Positions 5,702 through 6,024 of a stretch of 6,024 nt of DNA are shown one piece after another. The notes beneath the pieces are model-generated. The model made no database searches. It was given only the letters and a program-made list of their open reading frames with translations, and was not told the origin of the DNA. Source of the stretch: Novosphingobium sp. (GTDB taxonomy: Bacteria; Pseudomonadota; Alphaproteobacteria; Sphingomonadales; Sphingomonadaceae); the NCBI GenBank assembly GCA_020853995.1, contig JADYXV010000252.1:1-6024 (forward strand), in the 5' to 3' direction. The stretch's first letter is position 1. Each line of letters opens with the position of its first letter. The position numbers were made by a program, and so were the translations under genes.

Positions 5702-5717
5702 GCGTCTCGCCTCCTTA
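5702..5717 (-). promoter_or_regulatory. Ribosome-binding site containing the upstream gene's stop codon
   Basis: On the minus strand the sequence TAAGGAGG (5717-5710) joins the TAA stop of the MlaD-like gene to the lipoprotein's Shine-Dalgarno sequence, eight bases before the ATG. A ribosome ending the first gene stands on the initiation site of the second, which favours coupled translation and also settles the lipoprotein start. Confidence 0.85.
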
Positions 5718-6024
5718 GTTCTTGTAATCAGGCAGCTTGGGGCCACCAACAATGCCGCCAATGCCATCATTGTTGATGCGGTCCGTCACCTCGCGCAGCG
5801 ATTTTGTGGTCGCCTGCAGATCGCGAATGGCAGCTTCCGCCGCTGGCAATGTGCGTTCGTTCAACTGGCGCGCAGCAGGCCGTGCATCATTCAGCGTCGC
5901 TTGCAGTTCGTTGGCCGCACCCTCGGCTGAAACAAGCGTCTTGCGCAATTGCTTGGCAAGGCCCTGGCCTTCGTCATTGATCATCGCATCGGCAGAATTG
6001 GTCAGCTTTTCGAAACTCGCCAAC
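5715..6024 (-). CDS. MlaD/MCE-family lipid-transport protein, C-terminal part
   Basis: Only the last 102 residues lie in the window; the gene runs off the right edge, so the N-terminal anchor and MCE domain are not seen. The visible part is almost entirely a predicted amphipathic helix or coiled coil, rich in Ala, Leu, Asn, Gln and charged residues (for example LAKQLRKTLVSAEGAANEL and AAEAAIRDLQATTKSLREV), ending in a short glycine-rich tail with GGIVGG and PKLPDYKN. Such a helical C-terminus and PKLPDYK ending are, from memory, typical of MCE proteins in sphingomonads, which are the periplasmic substrate-binding part of an MlaFED-like phospholipid ABC transporter. The adjoining auxiliary lipoprotein supports this. 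Permease and ATPase genes would be expected further right. A TTG near the edge is an ordinary Leu codon, not a start. Confidence 0.82.
   Translation of the reverse strand, partial: LASFEKLTNSADAMINDEGQGLAKQLRKTLVSAEGAANELQATLNDARPAARQLNERTLPAAEAAIRDLQATTKSLREVTDRINNDGIGGIVGGPKLPDYKN

Noticed and set aside
5702..5770. Upstream start for the lipoprotein giving 214 residues
   Set aside because: It would overlap the MlaD-like gene and bury the lipoprotein signal peptide; the ATG at 5701 has a near-perfect ribosome-binding site.

Overview
The window looks like an ordinary chromosomal segment of an alphaproteobacterium, most likely a sphingomonad (Sphingomonas, Novosphingobium or Erythrobacter-like). 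The reasons are GC-rich DNA, a 68-residue alphaproteobacterial-type ribosomal protein S21, an ATP12-family F1 assembly chaperone (typical of alphaproteobacteria and mitochondria), an RluC-type enzyme with a long Lys/Pro/Ala tail, and a short inverted repeat at the left edge of a kind I recall as widespread in sphingomonad genomes. The genus cannot be fixed from the sequence alone.

Layout. The left third reads on the minus strand: rpsU (1271-1477), a membrane-anchored FKBP-type prolyl isomerase (504-1097) and gatC (97-399). A REP-like inverted repeat (11-79) lies just past the gatC stop, where gatA would be expected. Hairpins suitable for transcript ends follow rpsU (1181-1227) and the FKBP gene (421-459), so these genes seem to be at least partly separate transcription units.

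A divergent intergenic region (1478-1662) separates rpsU from a plus-strand run of five tightly packed genes: crcB (fluoride channel), an RluC/RluD-type 23S rRNA pseudouridine synthase, a Gph-like HAD phosphatase, a small two-helix membrane protein of unknown function, and the ATP12 chaperone. Three of the four junctions are ATGA stop/start overlaps and the fourth is a 52-base gap, so this is probably one operon of housekeeping functions (ion detoxification, ribosome maturation, metabolite repair, ATP synthase assembly).

At the right end, convergent to that operon, are the last two genes of a minus-strand Mla/Pqi-type lipid-transport operon: the C-terminal part of an MlaD/MCE-family protein (cut by the window edge) and its auxiliary outer-membrane lipoprotein. 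They are coupled by a stop codon that lies inside the next gene's Shine-Dalgarno sequence.

I see no mobile element, CRISPR array, tRNA, rRNA or phage gene, and no convincing new biological system. The points most worth a second look are the REP-like element splitting gatC from its expected partner, the uncharacterised 76-residue membrane protein before ATP12, the repeat-bearing basic tail of the pseudouridine synthase, and the hairpin just upstream of gatC.
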